Virus record (IMG/VR): IMGVR_UViG_3300001798_000017
Location: 1-23,012 of that record
Source of the DNA: a virus
Reading direction: 5' to 3' (one strand)
DNA: 23,012 bases
The position numbers and the translations under genes are program-made. Below the pieces are notes generated by a model. That model was not told the DNA's origin, ran no database searches, and worked only from the letters and a program-made list of their open reading frames with translations. This document shows positions 1 through 7,970 of the stretch, one piece after another. Position 1 is the stretch's first letter; every line of letters begins with the position of its first letter.

Positions 1-376
1 TTTCGAGGGCTTTGGCAGCATCCTTATACAGAGCTTCGCGCTGTAAATCGATATTCTTAAAGCTGACATATTTATCGGTTGCCGATGAATTCATATCCCT
101 TTCTGATTCGAGAATTCCGCCATTCCGGAAACGAGCGCTCATGATCAGAAGCAAAGCCCGGTAACCGAGTTTCCCCTGGGCTCGCCGGAATTGCCGAACC
201 TTGCGAGCCTCGGTCCCGACAGCTATTTCAATTTCGGTCAAAACAGCTTCGCCGCACATCGAAGCGATCTCGTCGATCCCTTCGTCCAGACATTGAGTAA
301 TTTGGGCAGATGAGATCTCGGTGGCGGATTCCGTCACATACAAATCTTTGAATTCGTCTGCCGTCAGCCAAGCCAT
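1..376 (-). CDS. Head-completion (head-tail connector-like) protein, 3' end outside window
   Basis: The frame opens with ATG at 376 and stays open to base 1, giving at least 125 residues beginning MAWLTADEFKDLY; the C-terminus is beyond the left edge. It is mostly alpha-helical, with an acidic N-terminal half and a basic middle (EARKVRQFRRAQGKLGYRAL). Its position straight after the capsid and the small head protein, plus the helical character, suggest a gp6/DUF1320-like connector that closes the head at the portal ring. A GGAG ribosome site lies about 11 bases upstream and the preceding gene ends 3 bases before the start. No diagnostic motif is visible, so the role rests on gene order. Confidence 0.6.
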   Translation of the reverse strand, partial: MAWLTADEFKDLYVTESATEISSAQITQCLDEGIDEIASMCGEAVLTEIEIAVGTEARKVRQFRRAQGKLGYRALLLIMSARFRNGGILESERDMNSSATDKYVSFKNIDLQREALYKDAAKALE

Positions 377-379
377 AAA

Positions 380-721
380 TTATTTCACTCCTAAAATTGC
401 CTCGGCGATCTCCGCTTTTTTAGCATCCTTGTGGAATTCCACTCCGAGTTCAGCAGCCTTTTGGACCAGCTGGTCACGGGAATGTTTTATTAGCTCTTCC
501 AAAGTATCGTCACCACCGGCAGCCAATTCAGCTTTTTCAGCCTCTAATTTAGCGATCCGGGCTTCCAGGTCAGCGTTTGCCTGGGCCTTTTCCTCGGGCG
601 TTTTGGCTAATTGGGCAGCGGAAGGCAATTGCTTCAACCGGGTGGCTAATTTTCCGCTTGGCAATAAAACCGAACCGCCGCCTTTGATCGTTTCTTCCAT
701 TTGTTTTCTGGATAAAGCCAT
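380..721 (-). CDS. Small phage head protein with coiled coil and Rho-N/HeH-like C-terminus
   Basis: 113 residues. Residues 12-45 contain a Gly-rich SVLLPSGKLATRL segment, residues 45-70 are an Ala/Glu/Lys coiled coil, and the last 40 residues (DQLVQKAAELGV ... KKAEIAEAIL) resemble the helix-extended-loop-helix fold shared by Rho N-terminal and SAP-like domains, often found in small phage head proteins. A clear AAAGGAG site precedes the ATG. It lies between the major capsid and connector genes, the usual place for a small head-associated protein such as lambda FI. The exact role is not determined by sequence. A plus-strand frame over the same bases is a shadow. Confidence 0.65.
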   Translation of the reverse strand: MALSRKQMEETIKGGGSVLLPSGKLATRLKQLPSAAQLAKTPEEKAQANADLEARIAKLEAEKAELAAGGDDTLEELIKHSRDQLVQKAAELGVEFHKDAKKAEIAEAILGVK

Positions 722-792
722 AAAGATTTTTCTCCTTTAATAAAATTTTTTATGGAACGGGAGAAAAATCCCCCATTCCTCAATTCATCGAA

Positions 793-1944
793 TTATTCGA
801 ACGGAATTTCGTCGAAATCGATAGTTTCTTCGATCGAACCGGTTCCATAATCGGGAGCAACTGTTAAACAGGCGGTCGCCTGCATCAAATGACGACGCGG
901 GAATCCCCGTCCGACTCCCCAATAAGTGACGCTCGGCGGATCATCGACAGCTGTGGTGTAGCCGACCGGACCGCGGGCGTTCATCGGGAGCTGGCCTTTG
1001 ATGGTCGAACCCGGAATATTCGAGATCAGAGCTTCGGTGACGACGCCGTTGGCAAAATCGATGACGCTGGCGTTGTTATCGCTCTGGGTCGATTCCAGAA
1101 TGACCTTATTGAGCGGAAGGAACGGACCGCTTTCCAAAGCGCCTTCCCGGGTTTCCGTCCAGTACCGGGCATCATAGATCTCGATTTCCTTCAAGCCGAA
1201 AACATTTTTTGCCAAATTCTTTTGATAATCGGTGTCCGCGGCATTGAGATTGGTAAAGGAAACGTTCGGCGCCAGATAGGTCCGGGCTTTGTTCTGGAAT
1301 TCGGTCGTCGCGATGGCGGCATTGAACGCGGCCAAGGTTAAGACCATCCGGTCAAAAACGATGCCGTATTTGACCTGGCCCAAACGTTTCGCCATCAATA
1401 CATCAGCCACGGGAGTGGCATTGGAAGCGTCCGTCCATTCATTGACCGGCGTGATCTTCAGATCCGAAGGCATCCCGAAGGTGACGCCTTCCATCTTGAT
1501 GCCCAGTTTATCGTAGGAAAAACCTCCGATCCGGGCGGCGATATTCAAAGTTTCGATCCGCTGGAAAACCCCTTGGCGCAGATTGTCGATGATCCTCGAT
1601 TCCGTATAAGGGAAAAGATCATCCATGACCTGAATGCCAGCCATTTTCGTTTGAAGCTGATTAAGCTCAGTCTGGTTTAAAGCCGTCCCGATCTTCAGAT
1701 TCGGCGGATTGGTCGTTTCCAGAAAGAGTTTTCCGGCCGAATAGACGCCGGCGCGTTGGCCGTCGGCGATCAGGTCGGCGATCAGAATTTGCCCCATGAA
1801 GCGGGCCATGATCTCGCCTTCGGCCGCCGGGACCATCGGAGTCCGGTTCGTAAATAAAAGACTTTGCGGAGTTCCACGTTTGTCCTGCAAAGAAGACATC
1901 AGTTTATTGACACGCACCGCACCTAAAAGTGTAATTGGATCCAT
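793..1944 (-). CDS. Major capsid protein, lambda gpE-like
   Basis: 383 residues, a little longer than lambda gpE (341). The protein forms the icosahedral shell. Family-like features are the N-terminal half with TNRTPMVPAAEGEIMARFMG, the helical stretch around QTKMAGIQVMDDLFPYTESRI, and the C-terminal part with NARGPVGYTTAVDDPPSVTYW, close to the region before the C-terminal strand in the PF03864 (Phage_cap_E) family. The order protease/scaffold, decoration protein, capsid matches lambda C-Nu3-D-E. AAGGAG lies 8 bases before the ATG. The C-terminus reads DFDEIPFE, rich in acidic residues. Family assignment is from recalled sequence features, without a database search. Confidence 0.85.
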   Translation of the reverse strand: MDPITLLGAVRVNKLMSSLQDKRGTPQSLLFTNRTPMVPAAEGEIMARFMGQILIADLIADGQRAGVYSAGKLFLETTNPPNLKIGTALNQTELNQLQTKMAGIQVMDDLFPYTESRIIDNLRQGVFQRIETLNIAARIGGFSYDKLGIKMEGVTFGMPSDLKITPVNEWTDASNATPVADVLMAKRLGQVKYGIVFDRMVLTLAAFNAAIATTEFQNKARTYLAPNVSFTNLNAADTDYQKNLAKNVFGLKEIEIYDARYWTETREGALESGPFLPLNKVILESTQSDNNASVIDFANGVVTEALISNIPGSTIKGQLPMNARGPVGYTTAVDDPPSVTYWGVGRGFPRRHLMQATACLTVAPDYGTGSIEETIDFDEIPFE

Positions 1945-1956
1945 TTTTTATTCTCC

Positions 1957-2040
1957 TTAATTGTTAATTGTTAATTGTTAATAAGTTAATGTTTGGAATT
2001 AAGAGTTTTCTTCAATTAACCATTTACCATTAACCATTAA
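1957..2040. repeat. AT-rich TTAATTGTTAA / TTAACCATTAA short repeats
   Basis: The spacer between capsid and decoration genes holds three to four tandem copies of TTAATTG, then TTAACCATTTACCATTAACC in the opposite sense. The same motif family recurs after the integrase stop (about 16630-16665: TTAATGGTTAATTGTTAATT). It contains stop codons on both strands and lies at gene ends, so it looks like an interspersed filler repeat of this genome. No promoter or terminator fold is apparent. Confidence 0.6.
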
Positions 2041-2043
2041 TTT

Positions 2044-2847
2044 TTAGTCGGCGTAATCAATACGCGGAAAGGCTGCTTCAAATTCGGTGACAGTCGGCCC
2101 CGCAGCCAGTGTATGAGTGCCGGTTGTCATAATGATCCGTTTTTTCCAAACGGTTCCGCCATCGAAGACCTGCGGGTGATCAGTGACGACATTGTTGATG
2201 TTTTCACCATACCCGTGTTGTTTAACGGTTTTGTTGATGATGAAACATTTGCCTCTCGATAAGGTTTGCCGCCCATCGGTCGCATCCGGATCATAAGGAC
2301 CGTATTCGCCGCCAGTCTCAACCCCGGCTGTCGTAGTCAAAATAGTTACGGCAAAAGTATCGCCGCCACCCCCGGTCAGATCCGCCGCGGATGAAGTGAC
2401 CGCATCCACGTTCTCGGCATCCGGCGGGAAAGTAATCGTGTAAACGAAACCCGTTTTGGAAACCGTCACATACGGGGCATAAGGATGATCAAGCGCATTG
2501 ATCAAAGCCTGCAAAGCCGCGGCTGTCACATTCCAGGGAATATCTTCGATCGTGTGACCGAGGATGGTCAGCGGGAAAGTTCCGCCGGTCGGATCGTCGT
2601 CTCCGGAAAGATCGACCGTCTGGACCTCGGATTTAGTGACCTCGCAAATGATCTGCCCGTACCGAGCATATTTTTCACCGGTTTTGATCGGGGTCTGATC
2701 CGTCAGCAACGAGTCCGCGCCGGCGGCTGCAAAAAGTGACCAGTCGAGCGTAATTCCGCCGACCTTGAAGGCCGCATTGACCAGGCTGGCAAGAGCGGCA
2801 ACGTCACGTCCGGTTTTATTCAAAACTTTTCTTCCATAAGTACCCAT
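2044..2847 (-). CDS. Capsid decoration protein (lambda gpD-like) with an inserted beta domain
   Basis: 267 residues, far longer than lambda gpD (110). The outer parts (residues 1-74 and about 176-267) read as one decoration-type protein: LASLVNAAFKVGGITLDWSLF near the start and GRQTLSRGKCFIINKTV ... HPQVFDGGTVWKKRI near the end. Between them, residues about 76-175 form a separate unit: GGTFPLTILGHT, then WNVTAAALQALINAL, then VTVSKTGFVYTITF, then a Gly-rich turn. This pattern is typical of a beta-sandwich unit found as insertions or tandem repeats in phage and surface proteins. It probably stabilises the shell and displays the inserted domain outside. AAAAGGAG precedes the ATG. Confidence 0.7.
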   Translation of the reverse strand: MGTYGRKVLNKTGRDVAALASLVNAAFKVGGITLDWSLFAAAGADSLLTDQTPIKTGEKYARYGQIICEVTKSEVQTVDLSGDDDPTGGTFPLTILGHTIEDIPWNVTAAALQALINALDHPYAPYVTVSKTGFVYTITFPPDAENVDAVTSSAADLTGGGGDTFAVTILTTTAGVETGGEYGPYDPDATDGRQTLSRGKCFIINKTVKQHGYGENINNVVTDHPQVFDGGTVWKKRIIMTTGTHTLAAGPTVTEFEAAFPRIDYAD

Positions 2848-2875
2848 TTATTCTTCTCCTTTTTATTAAATTGCC

Positions 2876-2911
2876 GTTATTTAACGACTTCGAGTTATTT
2901 AACGACTTCGA
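2876..2911. repeat. 18-bp tandem duplication of the protease gene's last codons
   Basis: The unit GTTATTTAACGACTTCGA occurs twice back to back (2876-2893 and 2894-2911). On the minus strand it encodes the end of the protease/scaffold gene, LEVVK plus TAA, so the last five codons and the stop are followed at once by a second identical set. This is a recent slippage-type duplication that does not alter the protein. Confidence 0.9.
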
Positions 2912-3479
2912 GTTTTTTAGGCTTAGGATTTACCGTTGCCACATACGAATCGGTCTGAGCTTCGATCTCTTCAGCCAATTTGGCATCGACCGATTGCTCT
3001 CCGATCAACACTTTAAAGCCGGTTGAAGGCTCTAAAATCTCTTCGGTCAGTCCATGTTTCGGACGTGCTTCCTGGGTGGCCTTCAGATTGGCGACCCGCG
3101 AACCCGACTCCAGGGGCGATGCTTCATCATCTTTAGCGGCCTGCAAGTAAGTGGATAAAAAGCCATCCTTTTCCGCCGGATAAAGCCGGCCGGCCGTAAT
3201 TTCCGCGGAAACGAATTTTTCAGCATCTTTCTGAAGCTGCTCGCGTTTTTCCTGCTCGCGATCGGCTTTCATTTTTTCCAGTTCGATCTCCGCTGCACTT
3301 TTGGCAGTCGATTGAGCCTGGTGATCACCCGAACCAGAAGAACTGGCATTCGATGATTCGTCAGCCGGCTTTTCAACCTTAGTTTTCTTTTCTTCAGCTT
3401 CAGTTTCAGTTTCCGGTTTTTCTTCAACGCGGAAACCGAGTTTCGCGCTCATTTCTTTAAATGTGTCTTTCCAACTCAT
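2895..3479 (-). CDS. Nested scaffold protein from an internal start (Nu3-like)
   Basis: Inside the protease gene, in the same frame, ATG at 3479 (MSWKDTFKEMSAKLGF) is preceded by GAAGGAG about 8 bases upstream, as good a ribosome site as those of the flanking genes. It falls exactly at the junction between peptidase and charged region. The product would be 194 residues of acidic coiled coil: a free scaffold made in addition to the fusion, as lambda Nu3 is made from within gene C. The coding frame is certain; separate translation is an inference from the ribosome site and domain boundary. Confidence 0.65.
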   Translation of the reverse strand: MSWKDTFKEMSAKLGFRVEEKPETETEAEEKKTKVEKPADESSNASSSGSGDHQAQSTAKSAAEIELEKMKADREQEKREQLQKDAEKFVSAEITAGRLYPAEKDGFLSTYLQAAKDDEASPLESGSRVANLKATQEARPKHGLTEEILEPSTGFKVLIGEQSVDAKLAEEIEAQTDSYVATVNPKPKKLEVVK

Positions 3480-4385
3480 TTCTATTTCTCCTTCGTTTTC
3501 CGCGCCGAACGACGCTTTATTTTTGCCTTTGCGGGCAAGTTCCTTGATGACGGTTTCGAGACTGCCCACCCGGTCAGCCATTCCCGCCTTGACAGCATCA
3601 CTGCCGCATAAAATTCCGCCCTGGTTAAAATCAGCAATCACATCGCGGTTAGTTTTCTTCCCGCGATTCCGGCGAACCGCTGAAATAAAGACATCTTCCA
3701 TCGCGTCAAGTTCAGCCTGGAATTCCTTCAATCCTTCCTCGGTATTGAGGTCCAGCCGTTTTTTCGGGGCATTGCTGGAGGTGACCACTTTTTTATTAAA
3801 ACCAAGTTTTTTATAAGCTTCGGTGTCATCGATCCACATTGAGACGACCCCGATGGAGCCTAAAAATGCCGATTTATCACAAACCACTTCATCGCAGGCC
3901 GAAGCGATCCAATACGCACCCGAACAACCCAAACCGGAAACATAAGCCGACATGGGTTTTTTGCCCCGGGCATTGTAAATATGCTGCGAAAGTTCGTTGA
4001 TGCCGAAGGCTTCCCCGCCGGGCGAATCGATATTGAAAACGATTGATGAAACATTCGGATTGTCGAGCGTGGTTTGAAAATCTTTGAGCAAAGTTTCGGT
4101 CGAGGTCCCGCCCGAACAGATCTCCGCAAAAAATCCCATTCTTTTAGCGATCCGACCATAAACGTCAATAATGGCCACCCCGTCGCGGATCTCCACATAA
4201 CGGGTATTCATCAGCCTTTCGCCGCGTTTGGTCGTCATCGCTTCCGGAAGGGGTTTGCTTTCAGCCTCAGCCGCAATTTCTTCGAGCGTGTCGAGTTGGC
4301 GAAAAGCGACCATCATCATCACGTCGAATTCGTGCTGGCGCATCGCCCAGACCGAAGATGATAAAAAATCTAAAACTTTGCTCAT
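2895..4385 (-). CDS. S49 (SppA/ClpP-like) prohead protease fused to scaffold, lambda gpC-like
   Basis: 496 residues in two parts. Residues about 60-300 are an S49 serine peptidase: strand VAIIDVYGRIAK, motif FNIDSPGGEAFG (about 117-128), nucleophile Ser155 in GLGCSGAYWIASACD, then GSIGVVS and a candidate general-base Lys208/209 in SNAPKKRLD. Residues about 303-496 are highly charged (Glu/Lys/Asp/Ser) and coiled-coil forming, as expected of a scaffolding region. In this family the protease cleaves scaffold and other head proteins during prohead maturation. The start overlaps the portal stop by the ATGA arrangement (4382-4385), so the two are translationally coupled. A nested scaffold start lies at 3479. 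Confidence 0.88.
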   Translation of the reverse strand: MSKVLDFLSSSVWAMRQHEFDVMMMVAFRQLDTLEEIAAEAESKPLPEAMTTKRGERLMNTRYVEIRDGVAIIDVYGRIAKRMGFFAEICSGGTSTETLLKDFQTTLDNPNVSSIVFNIDSPGGEAFGINELSQHIYNARGKKPMSAYVSGLGCSGAYWIASACDEVVCDKSAFLGSIGVVSMWIDDTEAYKKLGFNKKVVTSSNAPKKRLDLNTEEGLKEFQAELDAMEDVFISAVRRNRGKKTNRDVIADFNQGGILCGSDAVKAGMADRVGSLETVIKELARKGKNKASFGAENEGEIEMSWKDTFKEMSAKLGFRVEEKPETETEAEEKKTKVEKPADESSNASSSGSGDHQAQSTAKSAAEIELEKMKADREQEKREQLQKDAEKFVSAEITAGRLYPAEKDGFLSTYLQAAKDDEASPLESGSRVANLKATQEARPKHGLTEEILEPSTGFKVLIGEQSVDAKLAEEIEAQTDSYVATVNPKPKKLEVVK

Positions 4386-5743
4386 AACTGTTCGTCTTCC
4401 TCCCCAGCTTCAGCCGGCCGATTTTCCGGTTTTTTGTCAGCTGACTTTTCCGCTTTTTCGCGAGGGTCCACGCCGAACTGGGCATCGAGCTGGCGGAAAT
4501 GTTCCTCGGCAAAGGTGTAACCGGCTGAAGCTGCCGCCTGGACATCAGTCGCCCAATCGTTGGCTTCGGTATCGCCGAGAAAACAATCCGGAGTTAAATG
4601 AGCTTTTTCTTCGCCGAAATTAACGATCGTCAAAAGGCGGAAAAGGTCTTTTTTGACGGTTGAGGAAATTGCCCGGCGAAAATTCTGTTTGCGGATATCG
4701 GAAACGTCCTTGGCAGATTCGCGAGCCGCCCGGGCATCTTTATCCGCTTCACCGGTGGTCAGGGCATCGCCGACAATAACTTTGCGGATCTGGGAGTTTT
4801 GATATTTAAGGGCAGTGGTAAATTGCTGACCGGTCCCCTGGACCTCGAGCTGCTGGATGGTCGTCCCGTTCGGAGCGGTAACTACCGAATTGTTGGCAAA
4901 ACCTTCGAGGGCGTTCATTAAGGCTTTTTCCGGGGTAATAGTTTTCGGCCGGCCGTTTTCCAGCACCGTGTTTCCACTGGAATCCTTGACCGGCATTTCA
5001 CCTTTGGCAGGACCGGTTATTCCGACTTTTTTCGGGATCGCCGAAGTGCGGCGCCATTCCTTCCATTGTTTGCGGGTGTCCTGTTTGTCACACCAGTCTT
5101 CAAAAGCGGCATCGATCTCCTCGATGCCGCGGGGATCGTTGTCGCAAAGCTCAAAATTAAGAACAATAAAATGATCCCGGCGGATGACCTTTTTCCCGTC
5201 AACCGTGACTATCCCCTCGCTTGGCTGAAAAAGCTGATTGACCGGAACGATTCCCAAAACGTTTAAAAATTTATCGCAGAAAAAAGCAACGGATGAATTC
5301 GGCTTCGGATTGATCCGGTCGAGTACAAGCTGGTCTTCATCCGGACGAAGAACGATCTCAGCCACTTTCACACCGTCTATAAAAGCTTCCTTGAACATTT
5401 CGCGCAAAACCGTCTCCAGTGGGCGCTGCGGATCGGAGGTGGCGTTATCGATAAAAGCGGCAATTTCTCCGGCTCCTTCGAATTCCGGATCATCTTCATT
5501 AGTGACCGAGGGAACGACCGTCACGCTTTCGCTGAAAATGGAATCGGCCAGCATCGAAAGCGATGATTTGACCTCGGAATCACGGCGGAGCCTTTGCCGG
5601 GCTTCAGGAGTTAAAAGCGGGTTGTAAGGATTAAATTGATCGAGATAAAGGGTATCGGCGGACAACCAGGAATTTCCGCCGACGACATATTCGCCCTGGA
5701 GTTCCTCATCCGATTGTTTTTTAGCGGTTGTTGCTCTTGGCAT
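4382..5743 (-). CDS. Portal protein, Mu gp29/DUF935-like
   Basis: 453 residues, normal for a portal. It would form the dodecameric ring at the DNA-packaging vertex. Visible features: an N-terminal arm, a helical stem-like region (EARQRLRRDSEVKSSLSMLADSI, in pieces), the segment LREMFKEAFIDGVKVAEIVL where DUF935 portals have their conserved DG..EI motif, FIVLNFE, and a helical TTGEADKDARAARESAKDV segment. The C-terminal 30 residues are charged and probably disordered. It sits between terminase and protease and overlaps the protease start by 4 bases. The ATG lacks a clear Shine-Dalgarno sequence and lies about 20 bases after the structured leader at 5760-5864. Portal identity is strong from context; the subfamily is less certain. 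Confidence 0.82.
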   Translation of the reverse strand: MPRATTAKKQSDEELQGEYVVGGNSWLSADTLYLDQFNPYNPLLTPEARQRLRRDSEVKSSLSMLADSIFSESVTVVPSVTNEDDPEFEGAGEIAAFIDNATSDPQRPLETVLREMFKEAFIDGVKVAEIVLRPDEDQLVLDRINPKPNSSVAFFCDKFLNVLGIVPVNQLFQPSEGIVTVDGKKVIRRDHFIVLNFELCDNDPRGIEEIDAAFEDWCDKQDTRKQWKEWRRTSAIPKKVGITGPAKGEMPVKDSSGNTVLENGRPKTITPEKALMNALEGFANNSVVTAPNGTTIQQLEVQGTGQQFTTALKYQNSQIRKVIVGDALTTGEADKDARAARESAKDVSDIRKQNFRRAISSTVKKDLFRLLTIVNFGEEKAHLTPDCFLGDTEANDWATDVQAAASAGYTFAEEHFRQLDAQFGVDPREKAEKSADKKPENRPAEAGEEDEQL

Positions 5744-5759
5744 TTTCGCGGATAAAATG

Positions 5760-5864
5760 GAAAACGCCTCGTGATCCTGATCTCAGAATTCACAAGGCGT
5801 TGTTGATCTTGCTTTTCGACACCGACTCCGCGGCATCACAACATTGTTTTCACTCTAAAAATAA
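5760..5864 (-). promoter_or_regulatory. 105-bp structured leader element, copy 1 (before portal)
   Basis: Nearly identical to 11529-11633 (three substitutions, at 5812, 5829 and 5856, in 105 bp). Read as minus-strand RNA it has hairpin H2 (arms 5831-5837 and 5818-5824, loop 5825-5830) followed by H1 (arms AACGCCTTGTG at 5791-5801 and CACGAGGCGTT at 5763-5773). Both stems contain G-U pairs in minus-strand RNA that would be A-C mismatches on the plus strand, so the functional RNA is minus-sense. All three substitutions fall outside the stems. Its upstream end carries a TATTTT -10 box. It ends 17 bases before the portal ATG. H1 is followed only by TTTTCC here. No named RNA family is recognised. 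Confidence 0.75.
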
Positions 5865-5886
5865 TTTATATAACCCTGCTTGTCAA
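5858..5886 (-). promoter_or_regulatory. Sigma70-type promoter for the portal/head operon
   Basis: On the minus strand TTGACA (5881-5886) is followed after exactly 17 bases by TATTTT (5858-5863). Transcription would begin near 5851, so the RNA starts almost at the first base of the folded leader. The -35 box lies outside the repeated element and the -10 box within it. The promoter lies between the terminase stop (5900) and the portal start (5743), so head genes can be transcribed separately from terminase. Confidence 0.6.
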
Positions 5887-5899
5887 TAAGATTCATACT

Positions 5900-7318
5900 T
5901 TACCCCGGAACCCCGGTTTCATAACTCCCCGCCGGAGGGATCGCGTAACTCAAACGGTACCTGGTCGAATCACCACTATGATCCTCTGACTTGAAATCAA
6001 CATCATCACGGTCTTTATCCGATCTGGGCAAAACCGGAACGGTCCTGATCCAGTGAGTGCAGTTGTTAAAAATAAAAAGGCCAGGCTCCTCCATCGGAAA
6101 TTTATGAGCGGCTTTTAAGAATCTGCGTAATCTTTGCCAACCCTGTTTTCTGCTTCCCGGTTTTTTATCGGCTTTGATCCAACCAACTCCGCGCTCGAGC
6201 ATTTCGTCGGCGATGGAGATAGATATTATTGGATCAGAATCCCAAATCTGAGTGTCGGCGGCCCCGTCATTTATAGTTAAATTTAGGAGAATTCCCTGAT
6301 GTTCGCGCTCAACGATCCCGTCAGCGATTTCGTGAGCTAAAAGCTTACAGCCTTCGTTGGGTTTCCCGTTCCAGCCATACCATTCCTGAATGGCGAACAT
6401 AGTCCCGCGGGGATAAGTAATTCCGTTCGGTGCGATAGTTCCGTCGCTTTCCGCCCACCAGTTGACCGAAAATGGTGCGGAGCTGCCCCAATCAAATGTC
6501 CGGTCCACATACCAGGAATATGGAATCTGGAAAGGAACAATAATATGAATTTCCCGCCGGAAAAGATCGTCAAGCATTCCGCCCGCGACAATATCCCAAT
6601 CTCCGTAACGCCATGCCCGCAATAATTCTTTATCCCCACCAACTGAGGCTTCGACTCTTTTCCAATAATTGGGATCATTTTTGGTCAATAAAGGGTTGTC
6701 ATCCAAGGTTGCCGGGATATAAATGCGCGTCACATTTTGTTCCGGATCAAAAAAAGGTCGCATCGGAGGAGAAGGATCGACATAACGAGCCTTGACCCAG
6801 TTGTGACCCACCCCGCCCGGATTGGCCGTCGCCCTGAAAAAACAAGGAACACCGGCTCCCGAACGCAAACAGGCGCGGAGTTTGTCAACCGGTTTCGGGC
6901 TTGGCCAGTTCGTCAGCTCCTCAAAACAAATCCAGGTGTATTCATGTCCTTGATATTTGGTCGCGTCTTCGTCACGTTCGAGAATCCGCATTTTGAGCAT
7001 GGCGCCGTTCGGGAAAAACCATGTTCTTTTTTGGGTTCGGTAAACCGCTCCAACCAGAGGAAAGATCTTTTGTGCGAATTCCTGGACTTGCTCAAGCTCA
7101 TCGTAGGTTTTCCGAAAGAAAACCCCTTTAGCGTTCGCGCCGTAAAGGTCCTGGTGGGAAAGCCAATCACCTAACATTCCGTAAGTCTTGCCGCCGCCCC
7201 TCGCCCCGCCGAACAGCAGATCTTCAAAAGGACAGGCGATCATCGCTTCCTGGGGAGTCCCGGCCTGGGTCTCAAAAGCAACTATTTCTCTGATTGGGGT
7301 TGATACTGTTCGGACCAT
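5900..7318 (-). CDS. terL: Terminase large subunit
   Basis: 472 residues, normal length. It is the ATP-driven DNA-packaging motor with a headful or site-specific nuclease. ATPase domain: Walker A GGARGGGKT (37-45), Walker B YTWICFEEL with acidic Glu133/134, and coupling motif TANPGG (about 164-169). C-terminal RNase H-like nuclease: Asp276 in RTFDWGSS, Asp351/355 in NDGAADTQIWD, and a late acidic set DDVDF ... EDHSGDSTRYRL (about 438-455). The gene overlaps the small-subunit gene by 37 bases and has no strong ribosome site, so coupled translation is likely. It is followed by the promoter and leader at 5760-5886. Confidence 0.95.
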   Translation of the reverse strand: MVRTVSTPIREIVAFETQAGTPQEAMIACPFEDLLFGGARGGGKTYGMLGDWLSHQDLYGANAKGVFFRKTYDELEQVQEFAQKIFPLVGAVYRTQKRTWFFPNGAMLKMRILERDEDATKYQGHEYTWICFEELTNWPSPKPVDKLRACLRSGAGVPCFFRATANPGGVGHNWVKARYVDPSPPMRPFFDPEQNVTRIYIPATLDDNPLLTKNDPNYWKRVEASVGGDKELLRAWRYGDWDIVAGGMLDDLFRREIHIIVPFQIPYSWYVDRTFDWGSSAPFSVNWWAESDGTIAPNGITYPRGTMFAIQEWYGWNGKPNEGCKLLAHEIADGIVEREHQGILLNLTINDGAADTQIWDSDPIISISIADEMLERGVGWIKADKKPGSRKQGWQRLRRFLKAAHKFPMEEPGLFIFNNCTHWIRTVPVLPRSDKDRDDVDFKSEDHSGDSTRYRLSYAIPPAGSYETGVPG

Positions 7319-7920
7319 TCTTCAGGGGATTGTTTAGGTGGAACCCGGACGACGCTTGAAGTTAAATTCACGTCAGACTCAATCTTTTCGGTGAACAATT
7401 TGTGAATTTTTCCAATATCTCTTTGTGCTTCGTGTGCCGAATACATCTCAAATTCGACCTCTTCATAAATAATTTCGGTTTGTTTAGTAAGGGGTTCAAT
7501 TTCATCATCGGAGAGTAAATTATTGATTTCTTCGTTGGGCTCGGTTTTACTTTGTTTGATGGTTCTCTTGGTTTTGATTTTTTTAAGCAAATGAGTTTTA
7601 TTGTTCTCTCGGGCCACCTTCAGGCTGAATTTCCCTTCTTCATCAAGAACATCATCTACATCACCTCTGGCAATCTCTGCAAGTCTCGCTATTGTTTCAT
7701 TTACACCCATCGCGTAAACTGCCAGCTTGTCTTCGATATACTGCGAAACCTTAGCATTTCTTAGCAATCTTGAAGCTGTGACGGCGAGCGTATTATTATC
7801 GCCCTCATATTGAGCTAAACGAGCTGCCTTGGTGCCATTAAAAAGTGCATCCCCGACATAAAAATCAGCAAAGAGCTTTTGTTTTCCTTTGAGAATTGTT
7901 TTCTGTTTTTCTTCACTCAT
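7282..7920 (-). CDS. terS: Terminase small subunit (Terminase_2 type)
   Basis: 212 residues. The N-terminus matches the Terminase_2 pattern: LKGKQKLFADFYVGDALFNG, then TKAARLAQYE ... AVTASRLLRNAKVSQYI, an HTH-like unit followed by oligomerisation helices (NETIARLAEIARGDVDDVLDE). The protein recognises the packaging site and loads the large subunit. Residues about 115-160 are charged and low-complexity, and the C-terminal tail (VRVPPKQSPEEWSEQYQP) probably contacts the large subunit. The 3' end overlaps terL by 37 bases. A 12-bp palindrome, GCCTAATTAGGC, lies at 7956-7967 upstream; it could be a binding site but nothing proves it. Confidence 0.88.
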   Translation of the reverse strand: MSEEKQKTILKGKQKLFADFYVGDALFNGTKAARLAQYEGDNNTLAVTASRLLRNAKVSQYIEDKLAVYAMGVNETIARLAEIARGDVDDVLDEEGKFSLKVARENNKTHLLKKIKTKRTIKQSKTEPNEEINNLLSDDEIEPLTKQTEIIYEEVEFEMYSAHEAQRDIGKIHKLFTEKIESDVNLTSSVVRVPPKQSPEEWSEQYQPQSEK

Positions 7921-7970
7921 CTTTACAGTGCCGGTTTTTCTCCCTCAAATGAGGAGCCTAATTAGGCATT

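Noticed and set aside
793-1944. SSB-like tail in the major capsid protein (DFDEIPFE)
   Set aside because: SSB partners require a terminal Phe carboxylate; here a Glu follows, and the protein is a shell component, so similarity is likely chance.
5238-5627. Plus-strand frames opposite the portal, capsid and protease genes (also 889-1341, 3463-3816, 4228-4623)
   Set aside because: Ser/Arg-rich antisense shadows of well-supported structural genes without ribosome sites.
5611-5793. A 60-residue minus-strand frame starting inside leader copy 1
   Set aside because: It overlaps the portal start in another frame, and its start lies in the H1 hairpin; copy 2 has no equivalent open frame.
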